Below are positions 13,302 through 24,189 of a stretch of DNA of 64,000 bases, one piece after another. Both the position numbers and the translations under genes were made by a program. Under the pieces are notes generated by a model that was not told the origin of the DNA, searched no databases, and was given only the letters and a program-made list of their open reading frames with translations. This DNA comes from Misgurnus anguillicaudatus (taxonomy: Eukaryota > Chordata > Actinopteri > Cypriniformes > Cobitidae): assembly GCF_027580225.2 (NCBI RefSeq), contig NW_027395276.1, forward strand, positions 3,393,501 to 3,457,500. Reading direction: 5' to 3'. The stretch's first letter is position 1, and each line of letters starts with the position of its first letter.

Positions 13302-14220
13302 GGGTGATTCTCACGAAACCATTGAAACACCACGGCACTAATGATTTTAGCTTTAAAATGTGTAATATAGTAACATTAAAAAGCATCAGAATTAACACAA
13401 TACTGTGTTCTAGCTTGCACAATGTGTGATTTCAACATAAGAATTTATAATTGGAAATTTTATCTCATTTTCTGCTGAAATTCTCATTACCGCAATGTGT
13501 CCGGCTGTGTTTGAACATGCGTTATGTTGTAATTTAATCAAATGAACATAAAAATATTAAGAAAAAAAATAAATGGATGTTTTGCTAGACTACTTTATAT
13601 GACAGAAAAAATATTTACTGAATATTCATGTATAATAATAATGAAGAAAAATTAGGAAAATGATGTGTCCATGCCTGGTGTTCTCATCCTCCGCAACACT
13701 TTTTGAGAACAGTTTAAGCACACAAACAGAATTTTAATAAAGTTTGATTTTGAGTGACCAAGCACATGGACTAGTTACTTCAAGATGGCTACCAGGTAAG
13801 ATCATTTTTTTTACAGTTAATTTGAAATATTGTCTTGTCCGAATGCTTACACGACATTTTGATTATCATTACCGCAACAGATGCTTATTAAATGTTAATT
13901 TAATTAATAGAAGCATAATACTTTGATTTTAAATGCATGTGCAGAATCTCCAAATTATGTTCTTTCAGGTTTGTCATTTCATTTTGAAAATATGTCAGTG
14001 TTGATGTTTTCTGACTGTTGCGGTAATGAGATTTTTTAGGACTAATTTTTAAAATTATGTTACAAAAAGTGTTAAATGATAAGTACAAGTTTTTAAATTA
14101 ATGTTCCCATTTACTCCAGACTTTGTTTTTCAATGTCTGGTGGGAAAAAAAGTAAATTTAAGCAAATTTTACATTTTCATGCTTGACATTTTTAAAACCA
14201 AGTTTTCGTGAGAATCACCC
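13302..14220. mobile_element. non-autonomous element with GGGTGATTCTCACGAAA ends
   Basis: GGGTGATTCTCACGAAA at 13302 and its inverted form ending at 14220. ATAT flanks both ends (13298-13301 and 14221-14224), possibly a 4-bp target duplication, though the AT-rich context makes this weak. Three internal ACCGCAA/TTGCGGT motifs recur (about 13490, 13872, 14017). Superfamily not assigned. Confidence 0.75.
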
Positions 14221-15078
14221 ATATATGAATAAACAGAGATCATAAATGACTCTTTAGATTGTCTTGAAGTCAGTGGAGGCTTGGACACAGAAACGGTATC
14301 TTTTACATCACGACTTAACAGGCAGATTTCGAATCATGCTGTTGACCTCTTTCATGAATGTAGATGGAGCTTCAATTTAGGCAAACAGTCTATGTAACAT
14401 TCAATTATAGTCAAAACACTTTATTGCACCTTTGTGTTCTGACCTCTAATCTCTTAATAAAGATGAAACACTTTAGCCACTTCATGGCAATCGTTTTGCA
14501 TTTAAATTCACAATGCATACATTTGTGTGAGCTTTTGTTGGTCTGTCTTGCGGTCAATGTATTTATAAGACATCCAAGGCCGTTGGTGCAGAGATGATGT
14601 CATCGATTTGATACTGTGATGAGTGTTTGCTTTCTCGTCCTCCACAGATAGAGGAAATAACCTCTAATGCATTTATCTCTCTGTGTCCCTTAATGCCAAA
14701 TCCAGCACTGTCTGTGCCAACCTGACACTTACTGATGATATCAGTACCGTATACCTACTGCACACTTGGATCAGGGTCTTTTGTATAAACTACACGAATC
14801 GGTGACGTCATGCACATGTGTTAATTCAGTCTATAGGCATGCGTGAGTATAACAAAGACAACACTGGCGGCCTAAAGGATTGTGTTTGTGCTGGTCAAGA
14901 TAATGAGTTCATTAACGCTTCTCCAATAAAGTTTCGAAAATGCTTGCACTTTATACTCCAGGGTAATAAACGTACGTCATCGTCCACCCTTAAACAAAAC
15001 TGCATGATACGCATGTGCCCAGGCATATAGTGTTACTTTACAAGGTGACATCGCCATCTACTGGTCTGGCATACTTAA

Positions 15079-15913
15079 AGGATTAGTCCATTTTTTAATA
15101 AAAAAAATCCAGATAATTTACTCCACCATGTCATCCAAAATCTTGATGTCTTTCTTTGTTCAGTCGAGAAGAAATTATGTTTTTGGAGGAAAACATTTCA
15201 GCATTTTTATTGACTTTAATGGACCCCAATACTTAACAGTTTTAATGCAGTATAAATTGCAGTTTCAAAGGACTCTAAACAATCTCAAATGAGGCATAAG
15301 GGTCTTATTTAGCAAAATGATTGTCATCTTTGGCAAAAAAATGCACTTTTAAACCACAACTTCTCTTCTTCCTCCGGCTGTGTGACGAGCCAGCGCGACC
15401 TCACGTAATTGCGTAATGACGTGGAAAGGTATATGAAACACACATTTGCGGACCATTTTAAACAATAAACTGACACAAAGACATTAATTAGTATCATTGA
15501 CATACAACAACGTCTGAATGGTCCTCTTTCTCCACACTTGTAAACACTGGGGCGTAGTTTCGCATACGTCTGCCGTGACCTCTTGACGTCATTACGCAAT
15601 TAAGTTGTAAGAGAAGTTGTGGGTTAAAAGTGCATATTTTTTATTTTTCTTGCCAAAAATGACAATTGTTCGCTAGATAAGACCTTTATGCCTTGTTTGG
15701 GTTAGTTTAGAGTCCTTTGAATCTGCGTTGAAACTGCAATTTTAAACTGCATTAAAACTGTTAAGTATTGGGGTCCATTAAAGTTCATTAAAATTAGAAA
15801 AATCCTGGAATGTTTTCCTCAAAAAACATAATTTCTTCTCGACTGAACAAAGAAAGACATCAACATTTTGGATGACATGGTGGTGGATTTTTTTAAGAAA
15901 ATGGACTAATGCT
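15079..15913. mobile_element. TTAA-flanked MITE with long inverted arms (family A), full-length copy
   Basis: AGGATTAGTCCA at the left and TGGACTAATGCT at the right are inverted, flanked by TTAA at 15075-15078 and 15914-15917. The arms are about 200 bp and include GAACAAAGAAAGACATC and the GCATAAGGGTCTTA segment. An open frame on the minus strand across the centre (15324-15599) has no known motif and is judged non-coding. Same family as 1-510 and the interrupted copy at 19860-22113. Confidence 0.85.
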
Positions 15914-16411
15914 TTAACACAGTCCTCTTTGCGGGTCCGTGTAAACATGGATAATTTTGATAGCGTTGTTGTGTGTATGCGAAACTTTTTATGACCGCAA
16001 ATATTTTTTTTCTGTTTTACTACATTGTTTTCTTATAAACATAGCCTTAGATGGCCTGAGGGAAAGTAAACTTAGAGCAAGATTTCATTTTGACATGATT
16101 GATCCCTTTAACTGTACTGTATAAAATGTAAAAAATATTTATCACAAAAAAGACTCTGTGCTCTGTACTGTGCTTAATGCTCAAAATATAATTTCAGCTA
16201 CGAGTAAAATTTAAATATTGTCCACCTTATTCATTATTTGTACATGCCAATACATTTGAATATTGGTCCATCCCTAGACCTGTTACTGGTTTACAGATTT
16301 ATAATGAAGTTCCCACCTTCTAATGATGCTAAGTCTCAGTAATAACTACAATAGGGAACAAATACAGATCTTGAGTATCAACATTAAGAAAAGTCTTGGT
16401 GTCAGTCTAAC

Positions 16412-16563
16412 CTTTGAAGATGTGCCAACATGCCAATCTTATCAGCTCCTGGAACCTCTTGTGAACTGTTGGCAGGTGGAGGTGGAGCTGTGACTGAAGA
16501 TGAAGGAAACCTCCTGAGCACGATGGAAGATGTGTTTGAAGAGTGACCACATACCTTATCCAC
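16412..16563 (-). CDS. gpc5: glypican-5-like, following small exon (probably exon 4)
   Basis: This 152-bp exon encodes about 50 residues beginning VDKVCGHSSNTSS and ending with KIGMLAHLQ plus two bases (phase 2). It starts in phase 0, which matches the phase 0 end of the large exon at 42162-42879, so the joined product reads ...LTAT/VDKVCGH. In known glypicans the core exon is followed by a similar V/L-C-x-H segment and then a poorly conserved linker before the (R)RKEF-type helix. Here the linker is rich in Ser and Pro (a run of four Pro) and carries sequons NTS and NSS. The acceptor is CAG at 16566-16564, preceded by a pure (CT)n tract; the donor is AAAG/GTTAGA. The remaining exons are off the left edge. 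The exon is short, so the call rests on strand, phase, splice sites and the VCGH motif rather than on long homology. Confidence 0.78.

Positions 16564-16565
<2 letters not shown>

Positions 16566-16605
<40 letters not shown>
16566..16605 (-). promoter_or_regulatory. (CT)n microsatellite serving as the polypyrimidine tract of the small exon
   Basis: About 20 GA repeats on the plus strand read as (CT)n on the gene strand and end directly in CAG, the splice acceptor. The microsatellite therefore is the pyrimidine tract. Possible branch-point sequence lies just upstream on the gene strand (around 16606-16625, for example ttgatgaag or ttgcaat). Length polymorphism could change acceptor strength. 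Confidence 0.75.
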
Positions 16606-16609
<4 letters not shown>

Positions 16610-17373
16610 AAATGCTTCATCAAAACAAATATATAGTTATGGTAAAGATAAAACCTTCAGTTGATTATTTTCCATGTCAAAGCAATACTTCCTTAATGTA
16701 AGAGCAAAAGAAAGAGATGGAGGGAGGTGATGATGTTTACAAAGATGGAAAGCATAACGTAAGTGTGTTTGTCTGTGATAAATGAAACTCTAATGCAATC
16801 TGCCTCTCATCATTCCATTAAAGCAACAAATCATTTAACACTCTCACTGTGTGTGTGCGTGCGTATGATTTATTCAATGTCATCACAAGGAACATGCAAC
16901 AGGGAATTACATACTGACCAGTCAATGGTCCCCATGAGAAAAACTGCTTTATAGACATGCTACATAATGTAAATAAAAATGTTACAAATGCTAAATGGTT
17001 TACGTTACGGCCAGATTTAGGGTATATTAAACATCATTAGTTTGACATAAATACAACAGAAACTGACAAGTATAGAAAACAAGCCTAAATATGACAATAG
17101 CTCACCCAAGGTTGTCTTCAATAGGAAAAAAAAATCATAAACATAAATAGTTGTTTTATTCTAATAATGCTAAAAGATTTGGTAAAGGGGTTACAATTTA
17201 CTTTTAAAAATATATAAATGTAGCATGATCTCATTTGGACAGCTATTTATAAATGTGTGTGTATCCATTTCAAGAAAAAGTTAACAGAAGATAATGCTTG
17301 GTACACACCAAAATCTTATAAGATTTTCAAACATGAAGATAAAAAATCCTAGATTTAACCGTTTGCTCCTATA

Positions 17374-17417
17374 GTGTGTGGTGTGCCATGATGTGTCAAA
17401 GACAGCACACCACACAC
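17374..17417. repeat. perfect 13-bp inverted repeat, hairpin with 18-base loop
   Basis: GTGTGTGGTGTGC at 17374-17386 pairs exactly with GCACACCACACAC at 17405-17417. It could form a hairpin; no poly-T run follows to suggest a terminator. Confidence 0.6.
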
Positions 17418-17765
17418 AAACAGATTTTCAACTCGACTGTGAACACAGGAAATCTCACAAAATCTCGCGAGACTTCAGAATAAGCATGGCGGACAATATG
17501 CAGGATAAATTTCAATAATAGTGTTTGGAATTATTTTCACAGAAAATTTAAGGGGAAAAAAAGGGTTTCGGTGAAGTCGTGGAGACAGCTGGAACATGGT
17601 CCATCTCTGCTGTCCACATCAACTTCACTTTGTGCTGCGCCATGACTGCTTCCGTTTTCCATCATCCCGCTTTCTGATTGGATATTGTTTCATTTCATGT
17701 GATGATCTCAAAAGTGTGCACGCGTTTGTCTTTGGGGGATCCCCCACCCATCAGAATTTCTGATT

Positions 17766-17793
17766 GTAAATATTAAACATGTTTAATATTTAC
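17766..17793. repeat. perfect 28-bp palindrome
   Basis: Centred on ACATGT, each half reads GTAAATATTAAACA outward to inward. No spacer, AT-rich. Function unknown; could be a cruciform or protein-binding site or part of a degraded transposon. Confidence 0.7.
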
Positions 17794-18325
17794 GATTCGC
17801 GATCGGGGAGGCTTCAACGTTCTTCCGATCAGGTTCGGACACTATTAATATATCTTAAATCTTCTATCTATCTTAAATAATCTGTTGAAGCATCAAGATA
17901 ATCGGGAGATTAGACAAATTAGGTGTGTAGAACAAATAAGTATGAATATATGCACAAACCAGACATGGAAAATACCTGTATATAAGATCTTTAGATATGT
18001 AGATTATGAATATATTAATCATAGAGTTTTGAGGTGGTCTTGTCGCTCTTTACTTTCCAATGCTGCTTACACACCAATTGCAAGGCATCGCATTCCTCAC
18101 ATTTGATTTATCATGTGATTTAACTTTGTGTCATGCAAATTTTTCGCTTGAGTTAATATTTTCAGTTTGAGGTGAATAGCTCGTTTTTGCGCAATCGCGC
18201 CACCCAATTTGCGTCATTTGCATCGCCCCACACGAGTTTGCGTCTATTCGCATTGACTTTGTATGTAATCTACTTGCGCAAATTGTAGAATTCGCATGTT
18301 GGGTGAGTACGGCCCATTACCATGA

Positions 18326-18950
18326 GTTCACACCAGCTGCGTTTGAGGCGTCAAAATCGTGTCTACCGCGTCTAGTTTGCCGCTTTAACATTTTGAATGC
18401 AGACGAGTGGAAAAAGCAAGCATTTGACATGCGTCAGAGGCGAAATCCGCTTCTTGTGGGAGGGGCAAGTGCTATGCGGTTGTCTGTTTGCAAGATGGCT
18501 GATGTTGATTGTGCATTCATCGAGAGAGTTACCGGTTTGTATTTAGTCACCTTATTATAGGAGGAAAATAGTTAAAAAAATGGCGGGAATGCCGCGGATC
18601 GATAAACGTCACGTGACTCAAAAGTGAAATGTGTATTTACAACTTACCAGGTTGCCTCACTGACACTCTTCCAAGTGAGGTCCTTTTTATTCCTGTCTCT
18701 AAAGAAATAAGAACTTGTGTCGTATAGCTCCGGGTGACTGCTCACAGAATATCAAGCATTCCTCCATGTTGAATGAGTGATTCCAGGCGGGGCTGCCGCC
18801 ACAGCAGCAAGCAGGTTCCTGATTGGTTAATGCGGCACAAAAATCCGCCAAAGCTAAAATTTTTCAACTCGGGCGTCAGACGCAAATTTGCGTGAAACAC
18901 AAAATGCACAAAAAGCACCGTTCGCGCGTACCGCGCCAGACGCTCAATTT
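18326..18950. mobile_element. truncated copy of the ACACC / GCGTC-rich MITE (family C)
   Basis: TTCACACCAGCTGCGTTTGA followed by GGCGTCAAA and GCGTCTAGTTTGCC matches the element nested at 59519-59995. The expected inverted end (GCTGGTGTGAAC) was not found, so the right side is degraded or lost; GACGC-rich sequence continues to about 18950. Confidence 0.6.
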
Positions 18951-19923
18951 ATTCACACAAATTGAACTACTCAGTGGGTGCGCTGAGTTGGTCACGCCCA
19001 CTTATTTACATTACGCAGAATAAACAGAATAGAAAAATCTGTTACTTCTGACATTTTATTTCACGGTAACAGAATATACCGCTATACCGCCCAGATTTAG
19101 TGCATCTCATTAATAACTATTGTTGTTATACAGGATTTCTTTCAATCTACATTTCCTTTTATATCTACACTTTATTCACCACTGTCTCTCTCTCACACAC
19201 ATATTTAATCAATGGCGTTTCATCTCACTAAAAGCTCAGACAGACGTCATCAATCCATTAGTCAGAGTTGACCCGACTGAGCCACACCGATCTAAGCGAT
19301 TACCCCTTGCTTCTGCCCTCTCCATCACTCACCTTTAATAATGACAATTTTATTTAGCATGAATAAATCTTTATCTCCTGCATTATACGTTTCCGCTCCA
19401 GGAGTTCAGATGGGATGGAGGACAGAAAAGACACAAAGGATTCAAGACGTCATTCTTTACAACCTGAATGAATAACAAGGCACATCCACGCAGGACAATG
19501 AATACAAAGCATATACACATGAAAATCAGGTGATTGTAAGAGTGACTGTATAATGACCCATTATATATCAGTTATTGTTATGGTCTGGTCGCTTGATAAG
19601 TGGTACGTAAGGCCATCAAGCAACTATTTTCCTACTAATTTCCTATTCCAGAGCTGTATAAGAACTGCAAGAGAGAAGTTAATTCTCTCAAACATAACTT
19701 TTTAAGTCATACGGTGAAGTCATACACATCGCAATAAGCTTTGTAGAAAGCTGTAGTATCACAATGTCAGCCCACCCCCATTATCGTGAAGGCCATTATG
19801 CTCAATTCACACGGGGCGTCAGCGTTAACGCTTCTCATTTACTTTTAATGGGTAGCACTATGTGTTGTCCAGTGTTTACAAGTGTGGAAAAAGAGAAGCG
19901 TTAAGATCTTCCCTTACGAAAGT

Positions 19924-20065
19924 TAACCATGGTTTTACTACAGTTGAAACCAAAAAATCATGGTTACTGTAGTAAAACCATGGTAACCACAAAAAAACAT
20001 TGGTTTAGACAACCATGGTTTTCAAAAACCATAGTTAAACCATGGTTACTGTAGTACTGTAGTTT
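19924..20065. repeat. cluster of inverted ACCATGGTT / ACTGTAGTAAAACC repeats
   Basis: CCATGGTT motifs and ACTGTAGT motifs recur in both orientations, making a multi-hairpin block. It looks like a small palindromic MITE but its exact ends were not fixed. Confidence 0.6.
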
Positions 20066-20569
20066 CACATGTATAATGTGTGACCTTTTACATGATTACG
20101 TAATACGTAAGATCGTGCTGGGGCATCACATGGCTAGTGCAAAACAAGTACTTTTTTTCTTTGAGCGAAAATGACAATGGTTTCACTAGATAAGACCCTT
20201 ATGCCTCAATTGGGATCATTTAGATCCTTTGAAGCTGGGTTGAAACTGTTGAGGTCCACTAAAGTCCAATATGCTGGAATGTTTTTCTTAATTTCTTCTC
20301 AACTAAACAAAGAAAGACATAAACATCTTGGATGACATGGGGGTGAGTAAATATAGGGATGGGCACCGAACTCGGTACTTTTATAGGCACCGACCGAATT
20401 GCGTCGGTACTACCCAGTATCGATTCACATAAAATCAATCGGTGCTCAATTTCGGTACATGAGAGAACATGTCCGCGCGCCGCGTCTGGTACGCGCGCGC
20501 GCGAGAGAGAGGGAGAGAGAGACCGTGTGGGAACTTGGTGACACCCCTTTGCAACTTGCTTATTGCTTA

Positions 20570-20740
20570 ATGGCTAACAAAAAGCGATCTAACGTGTGGT
20601 TAAATTTCACAAAGGATGATGCAGACAATGCTACCTGCAATATTTGTAACAGTAGGCCTAAGTGCAAGGCAGGCAGTGTAATTCATCCAACCTGAGGAAG
20701 CACTTACACAATGTGTATTTAAAAGCACAAGAGGGCTTAT
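20570..20740 (+). pseudogene. hAT transposase N-terminal BED zinc-finger remnant
   Basis: From ATG 20570 the frame reads MANKKRSNVWLNFTKDDADN then ATCNICNSRPKCKAG and stops at 20693-20695. VW-x2-F and C-x2-C are BED-finger hallmarks. In a shifted frame the DNA goes on as NLRKHLHNVYLKAQE, the expected His-rich second half, so a one-base frameshift near 20690 breaks it. BED fingers in hAT transposases bind the transposon ends. It cannot encode a working protein. Confidence 0.75.
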
Positions 20741-21265
20741 TAAGATGCGTTTTCGTCGATCGGATCACAAGTGGACAAGAGAGACAAATTCTGTAAACAC
20801 CTGGTATTTATCAACACCAGTCCGTCTCTTTTGTCCACTTTCGACCGCTTCTGTCCTGATTACTTTGAGTGGTGGTCCGTGGAGACTGCGGGGAAGTCCC
20901 TCTGCTTTCCTTTTTGCGCGAGCTGGAGTAATGACTGTTTAAATGGACGCGAACTAATTTGGCGCTGCTTGTGTTTTAAGTAAACATGCTGCACAGTGTT
21001 TTGTACATGAATATGTTGGCGCTTTCTCGGATTTTTCAGCGCAATAAATGAAATGAGATCGCGCAACTTTCATGCGCTCGCAAAATGAAACTGCGGAGAT
21101 CAGCCGCTTTTAGTTTTATCAATGAAAGCCTAAAGACTGTGTGTTCACGCTAAAAGTCAGAAATGACGTAAAACTTTGTGCTCAATACCTCAGATTAGAT
21201 AAATGGACGGAGAGAAGGCGGTCCGTGTGGCTGTTCGAGAACACATTCAACCACATGCGGACCAA

Positions 21266-21338
21266 ATGCCAATGCTGGCCAGCTTGTCAAAAAAGTATCT
21301 GTGTCCAGTCCTTTTCTACATCCTCACTGTATCCCTTG
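21266..21338 (+). pseudogene. hAT transposase C-terminal dimerisation-region remnant
   Basis: ATG at 21266 reads MPMLASLSKKYLCPV, and a shifted frame gives STSS. This matches the LAxLAKKYLC-x-TS segment conserved near the C terminus of hAT transposases, where monomers assemble. The frame is broken after about 15 residues, and everything between this and the BED remnant is missing. Confidence 0.65.
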
Positions 21339-21591
21339 CTGTAGAGAACACTCGCTCTGTATTGTTTTCTACATAAAAGTTTACTTTTACGTTGCTTTTA
21401 TGACGTTTATGTTCATTGATCATTTATCTTACTTATATGTTTTATTTATTTATTTATATGTAAGACATATGCCCTGGATGTTATAGGGATTTTTTGTAAA
21501 GATTGTGTGTATTATTAAACATTTTGAAATAAATAACAAAATGTTGAAAATTAGAGGTTTGGGCTTATTATGTCCACCGAAAGTCCCTTAA

Positions 21592-21966
21592 AGGTGCAGT
21601 GTGTAATTTTTAGAAGGATCTTTTGACAGAAATGCAAAATAATTTACAAAACTATATAATCAGGGGTGTATAAAGACCTTACATAATGAACCGTTATGTG
21701 TTTATTACCTTAAAACGAGACCTTTTTATCTACATATTCTGAGGGTCCCCTTACATGGAAGTCACCATTTTGTGCTGCCAGTTTTCTACAGAAGCCCTTA
21801 AAGGACAATTTCTTTTACTAAGTTGTCTCCAACAATGAAATGTCCGGTGGCGGCTACCGTAGCTTTTTTATGTGTTTCAAAAGTGAGGGGTGAGACATGG
21901 ACTAAGCCGTTGGTTGCTTTTCGCAACCTCACCACTAGATGCCGCTAAAATATACACACTGCACCT
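21592..21966 (-). mobile_element. TTAA-flanked MITE (family B), copy 2
   Basis: Same AGGTGCAGTGTGTA ends as 9540-9916 but opposite orientation, flanked by TTAA at 21588-21591 and 21967-21970. Inserted within the hAT at 20353-22074. Confidence 0.85.
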
Positions 21967-23383
21967 TTAAGTCAGAGTAAAGTACCGAAAAAGGTACCGC
22001 TGGGTACCGGTATCGAATTCCAGGTACCGGTATCGGAACCGGTACCGGTAAAAATGTGAACGGTACCCAACCCTAGTAAATGATCAGTTTTTTTATGAAA
22101 GTGGAGTAATCCTTTAAGAGTGATGAAACACTTTATTAAACACTAACATGTGTTCAACATCAGCTTTAATTAATGTTAAACAAAAAGCTTTTCTGCATCG
22201 CCGTCTTTCGTTTTAGTCTTTCGTAAAAGTCTTGGAGCCTGGTGGGAATGAAGCTTTATGTGTATCGGCCAAATATGTGGGAGTGCTGGGAAAATATTTG
22301 TGTTTTTATTCTGTTGTATTCTGTGTAGTTTATTGATTTACCCTCTATTGTAAATATTTCCCCTTCTTTTTCTGATAAACACCCCGAGATACGCAGTTTT
22401 CCAGTAAATAAACCCAGCAGCGCATTTTTGACTAAAAGATCTCGTATACACAACGGTTCCCACTGAAATTAACTTACAACCGTTTTCCGCATCTTAGCTG
22501 TGGTCGTATTGCACACAATTCTGTAAAAAATAGTTTTTTGTGATCCCCTGATAATCTGACTCATGGTCTCTGTGTTTTCAGATCAGGAACTCAGTTTATT
22601 AAATGCTAAAAGGTTAAACGAGGTTAAAAGAAATTCCTCTATATCCGGCTGAAGCTTCACTATGTCTGGAATCAAGTAACTTTCCATTCTGTAAATTCTG
22701 AATTCTGGGATTTTTTTCCTCTGAGGCTTGGCTAATATTATAAGTTAATAAAAATGCAATAAACCCCAGGAAGCTTCTCACAAAGACACGACAGACCATC
22801 AGATGGTTAAAGAAAATGCCTTTAGCCCTCAGACATCAGATTGAACCCATTAGCCCTGTATTCTTCCCCCTCAACTTCCCATCTTTATTTGTTATTACAA
22901 GTTCCTTGCATGTTTCCATTATGTAGCCTTTCTTACGTAGTGCAAGTAATATTATAAATAAAAAGGAATAATTTCATGGCCATTTTCTTCTGATCCGGAG
23001 CTAAAACAATAAGTCATGACCTATAATAAGTTATCCATGTGTCATAAAACAGCACAGTGCTGCAATATCTAGAGACCGAAACGAAGGAAGACCTTGAATA
23101 AAGATGTTAATGCCTGTGAATCAGCATGTGTGTGCAGAACATGTGCACGACACCCAAATCTGTGACACAAAACACGACACATTGCATTGGTCAACTGTTA
23201 CGTGCTTACCTACTGTTGAAAGCTGAGGTTTGAACAAACCATGTGTGGCCTGCGTGTGTGTGTGCACCTGTCCGTCCTTGTAATATCTGTGAAATGGCAT
23301 GTGTGTGCGAAACATTTCGGGTGTGATTACATGGGGGTCAGAAAGCTACATCTAGGATGAGCCTTTATTGAGCCTTCATTTAA

Positions 23384-23850
23384 AGGGGACATATCATGAA
23401 AATATGACTTTTTACATGTTTAAGTTCTATAATTGAGTCCCCAGTGCTTCTTTCAACCTAGAAAATGTGAAAAATATCAACCCAGTAACTTAGTTTTGGT
23501 AAACTATTCTCTGCAAGCATGTGAAAAATTAGGTCATTGAAATTTGGCTCCCCTTGTGATGTCAGAAGGGGATCTATTTATAATAATACCACCTCTTAAT
23601 CTGCACATTCCAACCACGGCACTGCCATTTAGTGCAGAGAAAGAGAGAAAATAATTGACAGCACAATTGAGTTTCAATTTGAATAAACCACCATTATGGT
23701 GATCAGTGTTTGCATTTTATCAGCTCATTTGCATTTAAGGGACACACTAAAAAACTGCTCATTTTTGTCTGCACCTACAAAATGCCAATGTTAACATGTT
23801 ATAAAAAATGATCTGTGGGATATTATGAATAAAAATTTCACATATGTACT
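23384..23850. mobile_element. AGGGGACATATCATGA-type fish repeat, left end only
   Basis: Starts AGGGGACATATCATGAAAAT after TTAA at 23380-23383, a sequence seen very often in cyprinid genomes (from memory). It shares the CACCATTATGGTGATCAG segment with the element at 43199-44118, so the families are related. The right end (expected inverted CATATGTCCCCT) was not found; truncated. Confidence 0.65.
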
Positions 23851-24189
23851 CTGGGTCACGAAAGTTTTTTTACATCTTAAAATATTTTAGTGAAATGCCC
23901 CGATTAAACATTTTGCACTGACATATCTTGGCATATATCAGTGGCACTGTTTTGTCTCAAGATGCACACCAGTGTTGTTTTTGGTAGGGTGTGTTTATAT
24001 ATCTACTTAAAATGTCCTAATATAACTAAGGCCCAGTCCTGGATTGATCTAAACCCTGTCCAGGAAACTGCATCAAAATGTATTATATCTGTGCCACAAA
24101 TCTGATTGGAAGAGGGCCATTACAAGACCACAACCTTGCACAATGGACATACTGCCTGTCAGATTGTTGCTACCACTTTATATTTGCCA

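Larger units (their letters stand above)
1..16411 (-). other. gpc5: gpc5 downstream intron (partial, continues past left edge)
   Basis: No exon carrying the glypican helix after the linker or the CWNG segment was seen on the minus strand, so the next exon is probably off the left edge. Stretches 515-1100, 1900-4400, 7100-7500, 8250-9530, 12.0-12.4, 12.75-13.3 and 14.25-15.05 kb contain no gene I can support. Several short open frames occur there but none has recognisable protein features or flanking splice sites worth calling. Confidence 0.65.
20353..22074 (+). mobile_element. internally deleted hAT element with BED finger and C-terminal transposase remnants
   Basis: Ends TAGGGATGGGCACCG and CGGTACCCAACCCTA, with AGTAAATA before and AGTAAATG around the right junction (8-bp duplication with one mismatch; the junction base is ambiguous). 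Subterminal sequence is rich in CGGTACC motifs. It keeps a BED-finger start (20570-20740) and a piece of the C-terminal dimerisation region (21266-21338), so it derives from an autonomous hAT by deletion of the middle. A family B MITE (21592-21966) is nested in it. Confidence 0.82.
19860..22113. mobile_element. family A TTAA MITE, split by a nested hAT
   Basis: The arm with AAATGACAATGG...TAGATAAGACCCTTATGCC at 20150-20352 continues after 22075 as GTAAATGATCAG...GGAGTAATCCT, followed by TTAA at 22114-22117. The left end is truncated near 19860, where a CACTTGTAAACACT segment appears inverted. It is interrupted by the hAT at 20353-22074 and contains an ACCATGGTT repeat at 19924-20065. Confidence 0.75.

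Noticed and set aside
17374..17417. Hairpin as a transcription terminator or microRNA precursor
   Set aside because: The stem is only 13 bp with an 18-base loop, too short for a microRNA, and no T run follows.
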